Shown here in pieces: positions 59,001 to 62,689 of a stretch of DNA of 64,000 nt. The first letter of the stretch is position 1, and each line of letters begins with the position of its first letter. The position numbers were made by a program, and so were the translations under genes. The notes under the pieces are model-generated. The model was not told the origin of the DNA. It did no database searches and saw only the letters and a list, made by a program, of their open reading frames with translations. This DNA is from Hydrangea macrophylla (Eukaryota; Streptophyta; Magnoliopsida; Cornales; Hydrangeaceae): contig CM066982.1 in the NCBI GenBank assembly GCA_033977485.1, positions 35,566,218 to 35,630,217 of the forward strand, given 5' to 3'.

Positions 59001-61912
59001 ATATATATATATAATATAAAATTATATGATATGATATATATTAATATTCTATTAAGGCTTGGTTGGGACTAAGAAAACCCTTATAAGTTCTGTCGGCATC
59101 CCTTGTACAGCCCTGTTTCACTTCAAATCCAAATATTTTTTGGGTCGGCAGCCCTGTTATTCGCAGCTGAGTAACGCTATATAATATATAATATACGTAT
59201 ATATATATAGCACTATAACATTGTATAACAACTGTTGGTCGCAAAGATATTTGGATCGACAACCTTCGCATGGATGGGCTTCGCATGAAAAAACCCAAAA
59301 AGAGTCGAAATGTGGACAAAAAACCAATCGATCAGCATGCGGAAAAGAATCGAAGAATCGTGAGTTCCGATTTGATTCATACGATTCGCTTCACTACTGA
59401 ATCATATCGGATCGCACGATACATATCGAGTATCGTACGATTTTAACAACAGTGATAATGATAACCTAAATAAAGAAGTTATCGATTCATCCTGATAAAA
59501 TAAATAAAATAATATAAGTAAAGGATCCGATCCTCCAGGATCAAGTACAAATAATTCTTGGGACCACCCTTTTTGTTCCCTGTCGGGCTGTCACAATATT
59601 TATTCCCTCTAATCCATAAACATGGGGTAGAGAAAGGGAAACCTTGGAGGACACATTTTGCATGGCATGTACATCTCCATGGGTAATTAATATTGAAAGA
59701 ATAACAATTTAACATGGGACCATTCCAAGGCAAAATCAGCTTTAAAAGGGTGAGAAAAAGAAACATTAAATTAGCAAGATTCTACAGTAAGCTGGTCTGA
59801 TTGATTACTTCTACGAAAAAGCTTTAATTTAACATGTAGAACACTTACCCACGAACAAAATCAAGATTCGAGAATATGAAGGTCTTTGAAATGTCAAAGC
59901 CACATGCTATGACGTCTTTAGCATCTTCACGAGTACCCCTCATGCACTCCTCCACTGACAGATCGTTCAAAAGGAACTTGTCATCATCCGCTAGTTGTAT
60001 AACAACAGGAACCTTAAACGCATCTTGCAAATATCTGCAAACAATTGTGTTTTGGCTAAAAATTATTTGTGATCGGGCGTGCCAGGGGCTTTGTACGAAG
60101 ACCCAAACGTGTAACCGTAACGATTCCTATCCGTGGTGTGGTAAGGAACAAGCGATGTTGGGAAGTAGGGATGACCCATCCCTTAAGGTCCAACCACCCT
60201 GATGCAAATAATTTGGTTGAGTGATGAAACGAAAGTTGAAAATGCAATTCAACTGAAAAATAAAATTGATCTCAAACAGATTGCAAATTTTACTGAAACT
60301 ACATTACATTAAAACTTTGAAAAGTGGACAAATCAAAAAGAACAAAAAGAAAATGAACAATAGCAAGAAGGAAAGAAACAGTACTACAACACAAGTCAGA
60401 GACTTGAATTAACTTGATAATTACATGGACCGAGAATATAAGCAAAGAAAATGAATCAAACAAGGCTCTAATGTCACCAAGTACACGGATAGAAGGAAAA
60501 CGTGGAAAGCAAAACATACGAACAGACACTAGGTGTTGTTTGGTTTGAGCCGCATGGGCTTTGGCCGTGTGTGAGCACTTTGTCTTCTTAGTGGTCTAAT
60601 GCTTATATAGAGTTGCATGTTACAAGTAACTCCCATCTTGTAACCACCCACTAGTGGAAGTAACTTCCACATCCAATAACCACTACCCACTAGTAAAAAC
60701 TTCCCACTAGTGTGTGGTTAACTTCCCACTTGCATAAAAAATAACCGGTCATAATATAAAAATATAATTTTTATATTAGGGTGTAAAAATTGCCCCCCTG
60801 GTTCTTTAAAAATGAAATGAAATGTAATTTTTGAAGAACCATGTATACAAATGGACCAAAGCAAACTCCAAAAACGGGGCCCTATACATATTCAAATTTT
60901 TTTTTTTTACATTTTCATTTTCTAGAACCGACATTAAAATTATCAAATTATCTGCAAAAAAATTTTACATTAATTAAAAAAAAATACAATATGTAGCAAG
61001 ATAAAATTTTCTCTAGCTTATTGCTTTTTAATTCAACAAAATTCAGTATACAACAAGAATAAAAAATCTATTAAACAATGTTAAAGCAAAAATAAAAATA
61101 AAAAAAATATTGGAATGGCCCAAGTGACCAAACATCGGTCGTTGCTGCCCGACAACGAATTTGGCTATTTCAAACCTCGAATTTTAAAGAAAAAAGCTTC
61201 TTCGGTGTGGGAGGATAACTGACAATGATGAATGTGTGGTACTTTCACGATGTGCCTGTGTGATATTTCAACTTTCACCGAGGGGAGTGATAATTGACAA
61301 TGGTGAATGTGTGACACATTACGGTGTGCCTGTGTGATGTTTCAACTTTCACGTTGCTTGGTGGTTCAAAAGCGAAAGAGATATATACAGAACACTTACA
61401 CCCTGACCCCACATAAGTATATACAATAATTATGACACAAATGTACCAAGGAGAAGAAAAAATGGAGAGCTTACTTGGTGAACATCAAGGGTACTAGATG
61501 CCCTAGATTTGACAATTCACAGTCGGCTCCTATGCTTAAGAACAAGTAGAACTTCTCTCCGCTTTCATAAGCATCTAGAATGACATCCAAATCCCTGTAT
61601 GTATGTATGTGTATAAACATAAATATATATGTATATATATATATGTATATGTATATCAACCTCTCAAATAGAACAACCGATGGAGAGAGAAAATAGAGGG
61701 GGTGAGGGGTACCGGTGAGCGAAGAATAGGCCGCGGCGCAGGAAGACGTGGGACGGACGGCCAGTGAGGCGCTCAACTCTGTCGATGAGAGTTTGTTCAA
61801 TCCTTTTACACCCAAACTTGTCGACTAGCTTGTCATATTCTATCTTTCCTCCGTCTTTCGCCGTCACTTCCCCTGAATTCACCACCTGCTCTTCTCCGTG
61901 TTTCGCCGACAT
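18425..61912 (-). CDS. Tryptophan--tRNA ligase, cytosolic type, 12 exons over 43.5 kb
   Basis: Exons (minus): 61912-61713, 61594-61475, 60034-59849, 52024-51973, 51825-51760, 51059-50973, 44226-44134, 40434-40354, 38116-38045, 37870-37802, 30104-29994, 18475-18425. Every intron is GT-AG. The spliced frame is 1188 nt with no internal stop, giving 395 residues, close to the ~400 usual for plant cytosolic TrpRS. The enzyme joins Trp to tRNA-Trp in the cytosol. The class I KMSKS loop is present as KMSAS (273-277), and [16 protein letters not shown] and a C-terminal MRPLPKMFN are family-typical. The HIGH signature is reduced to NLGH (96-99) and the preceding nucleotide-binding loop is replaced, so catalysis is doubtful. 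ATG 61912 was preferred over in-frame ATG 61954 because a TATA-like box lies just upstream of the latter. Transcription or function cannot be judged from sequence; it may be a diverged paralogue. Confidence 0.9.
18476..19885. other. TrpRS intron 11, 3' part: AT-rich, with GTGAAATTTCAC-type degenerate repeats
   Basis: No coding supported. From 19440 to 19700 the sequence repeats motifs like GTGAAATTTCAC with ACAACGAAAACGTATCAAAG. A (CT)n run occupies about 19842-19878. Confidence 0.5.
19886..20165 (+). pseudogene. First-exon fragment of a tonoplast dicarboxylate transporter-like gene
   Basis: From ATG 19886 the translation begins [20 protein letters not shown], then SIVNPR. In shifted frames it continues [11 protein letters not shown], then [18 protein letters not shown] and [13 protein letters not shown]. 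This is the N-terminal pattern of plant tonoplast dicarboxylate transporters (SLC13/DASS family), which carry malate and related acids into the vacuole. At least two frameshifts and a stop break it, and similarity ends after VPMP, possibly at an old exon end. A (CT)n tract directly before the ATG resembles a plant 5' UTR, so this is a genomic fragment rather than a retrocopy. It is antisense to the TrpRS gene in its last intron. Confidence 0.65.
20433..20613 (-). repeat. 3' LTR of the Copia element
   Basis: Collinear with 28737-28918 with few mismatches. On the minus strand it starts TGTTAAAGGG after a GAGGGGGAG polypurine tract. Confidence 0.9.
20670..21455 (-). pseudogene. Copia reverse transcriptase/RNase H remnants
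   Basis: Broken frames. 21434-21165 reads [15 protein letters not shown] and [20 protein letters not shown] (RT start), and 21149-20946 the middle. 20918-20670 is RNase H ([40 protein letters not shown]). Large parts of RT are missing, including the YVDD box. Confidence 0.8.
21456..22400. other. Inserted repeat and spacer within the Copia element
   Basis: Begins AGGGGTGGATACGAGCCGAG, a start often seen in hAT-like non-autonomous elements of plants, followed by many GCTCGAGCT-like words (to about 21700). The rest (21700-22400) looks like the 3' flank of the adjoining plant-mobile-domain segment. No ORF was supported. Confidence 0.35.
22407..23405 (-). pseudogene. Plant mobile domain (PMD) gene fragment inside the Copia element
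   Basis: Exon-like blocks read [20 protein letters not shown] and LTTGLRVGG (23405-23028). They continue in pieces such as [11 protein letters not shown] (about 22840-22980), then [15 protein letters not shown] (22673-22407). These are the landmarks of the plant mobile domain (PF10536), found in MAIN/MAIL-like host proteins and in PMD-bearing transposons. In-frame stops occur between the blocks, and some of these gaps may be introns. It interrupts the Copia pol between the integrase and RT segments. It could be a PMD transposon insertion or a captured gene piece. The inserted segment runs from about 21456 to 23450, and I could not find clear terminal repeats. Confidence 0.6.
23456..25143 (-). 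pseudogene. Copia gag C-terminus, GAG-pre-integrase and integrase remnants
   Basis: 25143-24874 holds the gag tail with an Arg/Gly-rich stretch. Further upstream, about 25420-25260 reads [13 protein letters not shown]. 24625-24422 is GAG-pre-integrase ([16 protein letters not shown]). 24413-24018 is the integrase core start ([25 protein letters not shown]) and 24108-23764 the core end ([20 protein letters not shown]). 23719-23456 is the integrase-RT linker ([11 protein letters not shown]). Many stops and frameshifts are present. Confidence 0.8.
25450..26083 (-). repeat. Extra Copia LTR/primer-site module inside the gag region
   Basis: On the minus strand a GAGGGACAA polypurine-like tract (about 26003-25995) is followed by TGTTCAAAGA..., a TATATATAG box near 25833 and a primer site TGGTATCAGAGCC at 25705-25693. 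This sits within what should be continuous gag of the surrounding Copia element. No partner LTR was found inside the element, so it is a truncated insertion of another Copia family. Confidence 0.5.
26089..27702 (+). mobile_element. Solo LTR of a Copia family (1614 bp), TSD ctacc
   Basis: Starts TGTTAGGGATGTATAC and ends GATTTCCTAACA, with terminal TGTTAG/CTAACA inverted ends. The 5-bp direct repeat ctacc flanks it (26084-26088 and 27703-27707). It is the inverted counterpart of the LTR at 31940-33553, with identical length and few differences. It is inserted in the gag region of the older Copia element. Confidence 0.92.
27708..28111 (-). pseudogene. Copia gag N-terminus
   Basis: From 28111 the frame reads [20 protein letters not shown] then [20 protein letters not shown], the typical Copia gag start. 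Downstream pieces in other frames read [19 protein letters not shown] and [18 protein letters not shown] sequence with stops, up to the solo LTR target site. Confidence 0.75.
28737..28918 (-). repeat. 5' LTR of the Copia element
   Basis: Pairs with 20433-20613. On the minus strand it ends at 28737 next to primer site TGGTATCAGAGT (28736-28725). Confidence 0.9.
28924..29993. other. TrpRS intron 11, 5' part
   Basis: AT-rich and non-coding. About 29570-29820 resembles a decayed Copia primer site and LTR (AGCTCTGATATTATGC), but the match is weak. Confidence 0.4.
29994..30104 (-). CDS. TrpRS exon 11
   Basis: Residues 343-379. [16 protein letters not shown] and AAVTDE blocks. Flanked by TTCCAG and GTAAGT. 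Lies between two inverted 1.6-kb LTR copies. Confidence 0.93.
30131..30297 (+). mobile_element. Partial MITE with GGCTTTGTTTGGTTCATGG terminus
   Basis: The left terminus matches the TIRs of the element at 37368-37696. Its right end is missing; LTR-like sequence (30301-30470) related to 36500-36700 follows directly. Confidence 0.5.
30871..31325. mobile_element. MITE-like element with GTTTTAAAAGGYG termini and an internal 37-bp tandem repeat
   Basis: The left end GTTTTAAAAGGTG is the reverse complement of the right end (GCCTTTTAAAAC), followed inward by GCGAGGCG/CGCCTCGC motifs. Two 37-bp units (30921-30957, 30958-30994) sit near the left end. No target duplication is evident. Confidence 0.6.
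31940..33553 (-). repeat. 3' LTR (1614 bp) of the deleted Copia element
   Basis: On the minus strand it runs TGTTAGGGATATATAC to TTTCCTAACA, after a polypurine tract AAGTGGGAGATTGT. An inverted near-copy of the solo LTR at 26089-27702. Confidence 0.92.
33569..34126 (-). pseudogene. Copia RNase H domain and pol C-terminus
   Basis: 185 open codons: [65 protein letters not shown] and [10 protein letters not shown]. These are the standard Copia RNase H blocks. It ends at TGA next to the polypurine tract. It is separated from RT by stops between 34130 and 34330. Confidence 0.85.
34337..34963 (-). pseudogene. Copia reverse transcriptase
   Basis: 208 open codons. Starts [20 protein letters not shown], contains [32 protein letters not shown] and the catalytic box [14 protein letters not shown], and ends in the connection region. 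The preceding 35166-34870 frame holds the RT N-terminus ([20 protein letters not shown]) one frameshift away. Confidence 0.88.
34870..35605 (-). pseudogene. Copia integrase tail, linker and RT start, fused to LTR stub
   Basis: The open frame begins MGNVCI from LTR sequence, then [20 protein letters not shown], the integrase C-terminal block. The polar linker with repeated RRSGR motifs and then the RT entry follow across a frame change near 35150. The chimeric start is the visible product of the deletion. Confidence 0.8.
35587..35697 (-). repeat. Truncated 5' LTR stub (~110 bp)
   Basis: Nearly identical to 33444-33553 of the 3' LTR. It stops abruptly at about 35587, where integrase coding begins. 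Confidence 0.88.
35711..36008 (+). repeat. 150-bp tandem duplication bounded by poly(C) runs
   Basis: Units 35719-35868 and 35869-36008 are almost identical over ~120 bp. C runs of 8, 28 and about 17 bases (35711, 35841, 35992) punctuate them. Confidence 0.85.
36500..37345 (+). repeat. LTR-like sequence with a ~390-bp tandem duplication
   Basis: Two copies (36553-36941 and 36942-37339) of a block containing TATA-like CTCTATAAATAAAA and AATAAAAATTT signals. The part near 36500-36650 is related to 30301-30470. Likely a solo LTR, partly duplicated. Confidence 0.6.
37368..37696. mobile_element. MITE with AGGCTYTGTYTGGTTC termini (~329 bp)
   Basis: The left end AAGGCTTTGTCTGGTTCTTG and right end (reverse complement TTAGGCTCTGTTTGGTTCAT) form imperfect TIRs. 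Another right terminus of the same family abuts at 37325-37366. It lies about 105 bp from TrpRS exon 10. Confidence 0.6.
37802..37870 (-). CDS. TrpRS exon 10
   Basis: Residues 320-342. [14 protein letters not shown] is conserved. Flanked by ATTCAG and GTGAGA. Confidence 0.93.
38045..38116 (-). CDS. TrpRS exon 9
   Basis: Residues 296-319. [19 protein letters not shown] is nearly the family consensus. Flanked by CACAG and GTACTA. Confidence 0.93.
38321..39800 (+). repeat. Probable Ty3/Gypsy solo LTR in TrpRS intron 8
   Basis: Starts TGTAACACCCGTACCCGGG, a start typical of plant Ty3 LTRs. It contains a transcribed-leader-like GA-rich stretch around 38890-39030 followed by GGTGAGAC. The right end is not clear (39.7-40.1 kb) and no target duplication was found. 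Confidence 0.45.
40354..40434 (-). CDS. TrpRS exon 8 (KMSAS exon)
   Basis: Residues 269-295. [19 protein letters not shown] carries the intact class I KMSKS-type loop. Flanked by TTGTAG and GTTTGT. Confidence 0.93.
40668..41045 (+). repeat. Truncated Ty3-type LTR start in TrpRS intron 7
   Basis: Begins TGTAACGCCCAAATCCCG after poly-T-like sequence and is replaced by LINE sequence at about 41045. Confidence 0.4.
41046..42360 (+). pseudogene. RTE-type LINE reverse transcriptase remnant
   Basis: 41060-41215 reads [20 protein letters not shown] and [13 protein letters not shown] (RT with the FADD box). After a ~550-bp interruption (41216-41770), 41775-42310 reads [33 protein letters not shown] and [14 protein letters not shown] text. 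The end near ...CCCAATCGACTGGGACTCAAG is typical of plant RTE 3' ends. Several stops and frameshifts. Confidence 0.8.
42371..42669 (-). mobile_element. Complete TRIM retrotransposon (299 bp), TSD ataac
   Basis: Direct terminal repeats of 73-74 bp (42371-42443 and 42596-42669) with TG...CA ends. A primer site TGGTATCAAATCC lies at 42595-42583 and a polypurine tract GGGAGGG precedes the left repeat (minus strand). ataac is duplicated at 42366-42370 and 42670-42674. The internal ~150 bp has no ORF. It is inserted at the 3' tail of the RTE LINE. Confidence 0.88.
43400..43960 (+). pseudogene. L1-type LINE C-terminus (zf-RVT) split by a Copia LTR fragment
   Basis: About 43495-43610 reads [19 protein letters not shown] and MLLALFGIQ, the zinc-binding RT-associated domain. 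After an insertion it resumes at about 43858 as [11 protein letters not shown]. Stops are present. Confidence 0.7.
43620..43860 (-). repeat. Copia LTR fragment of the 48550-48905 family
   Basis: The minus strand from 43860 (TGTTGGAAGTTATTTT...) matches the first ~150 bp of the LTR at 48550. The rest is diverged. Confidence 0.65.
44134..44226 (-). CDS. TrpRS exon 7
   Basis: Residues 238-268. [18 protein letters not shown] and PALIES blocks of the catalytic domain. Flanked by CTTCAG and GTCTGC. Confidence 0.92.
45240..46869 (+). repeat. Ty3-type LTR 3' part with internal ~105-bp repeats
   Basis: Ends TTTTGGCTACTCCGGGATGTGACA at 46869; a related end lies at about 49040. Around 45615-45775, blocks like GGCCATTTGGGGCAGTAATG with ATGACAAG recur two to three times. 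It contains the SINE at 46263-46534. Confidence 0.45.
46263..46534 (-). mobile_element. tRNA-derived SINE (272 bp), TSD gagttgaa
   Basis: On the minus strand it begins GCCGAGCGGGCTGTAGCCCA. Box A (TGTAGCCCAATTGGC, 46523-46509) and box B (GGTTCGAATCCCC, 46476-46464) form an RNA polymerase III promoter. A-rich tail at 46293-46266. The 8-bp duplication gagttgaa is at 46255-46262 and 46535-46542. Confidence 0.88.
47187..48519 (+). pseudogene. Copia RT-RNase H fragment, 5'-truncated
   Basis: About 47187-47390 reads [20 protein letters not shown] with a frameshift. 47390-47565 is [19 protein letters not shown], then stop. From about 47570 [17 protein letters not shown] leads into a 298-codon open frame (47623-48519) with [60 protein letters not shown] and LADILTKGV. 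About ten residues between NAFVHGD and PPGF are missing. Only pol C-terminus and the 3' LTR remain. It lies in TrpRS intron 6, antisense to the gene. Confidence 0.88.
48550..48905 (+). repeat. 3' LTR of the Copia fragment (356 bp)
   Basis: Follows polypurine tract TTGAGGGGGAG and runs TGTTGGAAG to TTTTCCAACA. Contains (AT)n at about 48755-48800. Confidence 0.88.
49043..50972. other. TrpRS intron 6, 5' part
   Basis: No coding supported. Contains two (GA)n microsatellites (49711-49741 and 49817-49860) in an otherwise gene-like promoter/5'-UTR-looking stretch. Confidence 0.45.
50973..51059 (-). CDS. TrpRS exon 6
   Basis: Residues 209-237. Well conserved: [17 protein letters not shown] and LIPCAIDQ. 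Flanked by CTGCAG and GTTCAT. Confidence 0.92.
51760..51825 (-). CDS. TrpRS exon 5 (66 nt, diverged)
   Basis: Residues 187-208. AEDHIGKI aligns with the family block GEDHIGKI at the right distance, but both flanks ([14 protein letters not shown]) have diverged. Length equals the family's, flanked by ATATAG and GTATAA. Confidence 0.7.
51973..52024 (-). CDS. TrpRS exon 4 (52 nt)
   Basis: Residues 169-186, [11 protein letters not shown] then a diverged RLKCNK. Flanked by ATGCAG and GTGATT. Its phase fits exons 3 and 5 exactly. Confidence 0.82.
52785..53600 (+). repeat. Left arm of a long inverted repeat (intron 3)
   Basis: About 0.8 kb that recurs in reverse complement in 55550-58115. It contains a TATA-like CTATAAATACC box (53231) followed by a CT-rich leader, and looks like a promoter-bearing LTR or gene 5' end. 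Confidence 0.8.
54180..54345 (+). repeat. Minisatellite, TAACATCGTGGCTCTTGTTA units
   Basis: Four to five copies of a ~50-60-bp unit built on TAACATCGTGGCTCTTGTTA, with GGATAAGTACTT spacers. Confidence 0.8.
54568..54735. mobile_element. Stowaway-like MITE (168 bp), TA duplication
   Basis: Terminal inverted repeats CTCCCTCCGTCCCATTTTAT, flanked by TA on both sides. The classic Tc1/mariner-derived plant MITE termini. Confidence 0.92.
54747..55375. mobile_element. Tourist-like MITE (629 bp), TAA duplication
   Basis: Inverted ends CGCTATGATTGGGAGTTTA, with TAA at 54744-54746 and 55376-55378, as for PIF/Harbinger elements. The interior is GAGAGAAAAGAAAAG-rich. Confidence 0.82.
55604..56475. mobile_element. 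MITE-like element with GTTCTAAAAATCG termini (872 bp)
   Basis: Left GTTCTAAAATCGGCCTAGGCG and right (reverse complement) GTTCTAAAAATCACTAGGCG form TIRs. It carries (GA)n, (GAA)n and (GT)n microsatellites. It splits the right arm of the inverted repeat. Confidence 0.65.
56791..57724. mobile_element. hAT-like non-autonomous element with GAAGCACNAGTGC termini
   Basis: Left GAAGCACGAGTGC and right (reverse complement) GAAGCACCAGTGC. Subterminal regions are dense in GTGCG/CGCAC words. Flanks are ACACACC-like on both sides, where the left arm is uninterrupted. The interior is AT-rich with some 5'-UTR-like CT runs. Confidence 0.5.
58786..58950. mobile_element. Small MITE with long terminal inverted repeats (165 bp)
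   Basis: TAATGCTATGCTTCCC and its complement close the unit. Inward, AATCCCAAATACATGTGGCA also pairs. The pairing extends outside as TTATAAGTTATA/TATAACTTATAA. Confidence 0.75.
59849..60034 (-). CDS. TrpRS exon 3
   Basis: Residues 107-169. Family blocks [17 protein letters not shown] and [17 protein letters not shown] are clear. Flanked by TTGCAG acceptor and GTAAGT donor. Confidence 0.92.
60035..61474. other. TrpRS intron 2 (1.4 kb)
   Basis: AT-rich, no transposon recognised. A ~65-bp segment (TGATAATTGACAATGGTGAATG type) recurs at 61210-61345. Confidence 0.6.
61475..61594 (-). CDS. TrpRS exon 2 (diverged active-site exon)
   Basis: Residues 67-107. [17 protein letters not shown] is conserved. 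The part that should carry the Gly-rich nucleotide-binding loop and HLGH reads [17 protein letters not shown], the same length as the family but with the key residues changed. Preceded by ACAG and followed by GTAAG. Confidence 0.85.
61595..61712 (-). other. TrpRS intron 1 (118 bp) with TATG/TATA microsatellite
   Basis: A GT-AG intron containing TGTATGTATG and TATATATA runs. Confidence 0.85.
61713..61912 (-). CDS. TrpRS exon 1
   Basis: Residues 1-67. Contains the conserved N-terminal blocks [18 protein letters not shown] and [13 protein letters not shown]. Ends CACCG before a GT donor. Two in-frame ATGs exist (61954, 61912); the lower one starts [11 protein letters not shown]. Confidence 0.9.
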
Positions 61913-61958
61913 ATTTACTCCTCTCTCTCGCAGTTGCCAATCCCTCTTATGCATTTGA

Positions 61959-61967
61959 TTATAAATA
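61959..61967 (-). promoter_or_regulatory. TATA-like box of the TrpRS gene
   Basis: The minus strand reads TATTTATAA, 47-55 bp upstream of ATG 61912. If used, transcription starts near 61930 and ATG 61912 is the first start codon. Confidence 0.4.
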
Positions 61968-61976
61968 CGAATTTGG

Positions 61977-62125
61977 CGGTCCGCTTCTCGTGCGGACTCG
62001 GTAGTTTGATCGTGATTTCATTAAGGGTATATCGGTTATTTCACACCGATTCATGCCGATCCAACGGCCGAGAAAGAAGTACGCAAGTTATTAACTTGCG
62101 GACGGTCCGCACAAGAAGTGCTCTG
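61977..62125. mobile_element. 149-bp MITE with 10-bp TSD (Mutator-like) at the TrpRS promoter
   Basis: acgaatttgg is duplicated at 61967-61976 and 62126-62135. Imperfect terminal repeats CGGTCCGCTTCTCGTGCGG and CAGAGCACTTCTTGTGCGG (14 of 19 match). A 9-10-bp duplication suits a MULE-derived MITE. Confidence 0.75.
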
Positions 62126-62138
62126 ACGAATTTGGTAT

Positions 62139-62660
62139 GAGACTTTTTTTTTTTTTTTATCAAAGAGAACCAATTTCATTCAGACGGATTCCACAAGGTA
62201 ACAAGTACAAACTGATTACAAGTGGAGAAATAAATAATCACAAAAATTGAAAAAAAAAAAACATAGCAACAAAGCAAACAAAAGAACAGAACACAACATC
62301 ACCACTTGTAAAGTCGTACTACAACCTCCAATCCCAAGATAAGACCGTCTGTAGTGCAGCTCAAAAACGAGCCGGCTGAGGAGGAAGCTGCCATAGACCC
62401 GCACTAAAGATCATCCAAACCGCACCAAGTCTACGAAGAGACCCGCCAAAACTTCAGATCTGTAAAGAGGGGGCCGGATCTAACCACAGAGAAAGCAGAT
62501 CTAAAAGATCCAAGGTGAAGACACACACCCAACAAGCAAAGAAAGAGAAAAAAAAAAAAAAAAACCACAACCCCACAAAAAGGGAGAGAAACCCTCACAA
62601 AAGGAGGGACAAAACCCCACAAAGGGGGACAGATCTCTCAACAAGAGAGAAAAAATAACA
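62139..62660 (-). mobile_element. 5'-truncated L1-type LINE 3' end
   Basis: The minus strand ends ...GGTTCTCTTTGATAAAAAAA with the A tail at about 62158-62143. The preceding text (GGCGGGTCTCTTCG..., CTTCCTCCTCAGCCGGCTCG) resembles plant L1 3' UTRs. No ORF. Confidence 0.6.
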
Positions 62661-62689
62661 AAAACTATTAAGTATAAGTGAATTTTGGT

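Larger units (their letters stand above)
52025..59848. other. TrpRS intron 3 (7.8 kb), repeat-filled
   Basis: Holds a long inverted repeat with nested MITEs (listed separately). At 52200-52370 a ~75-bp segment is duplicated (ACTTCCTCAAAGTTAGCA blocks). At 52690-52765 and 59290-59455 there are GGATCC/ATCGTACGAT-rich repeat fragments ending in GTTTTTAAAAT or GATTTTAACAAC. Confidence 0.6.

Noticed and set aside
61912..61954. ATG at 61954 as the TrpRS start
   Set aside because: It is in frame, but lies only a few bases below the TATA-like box, and the extra 14 residues are not family-like. It remains possible if transcription starts further upstream.
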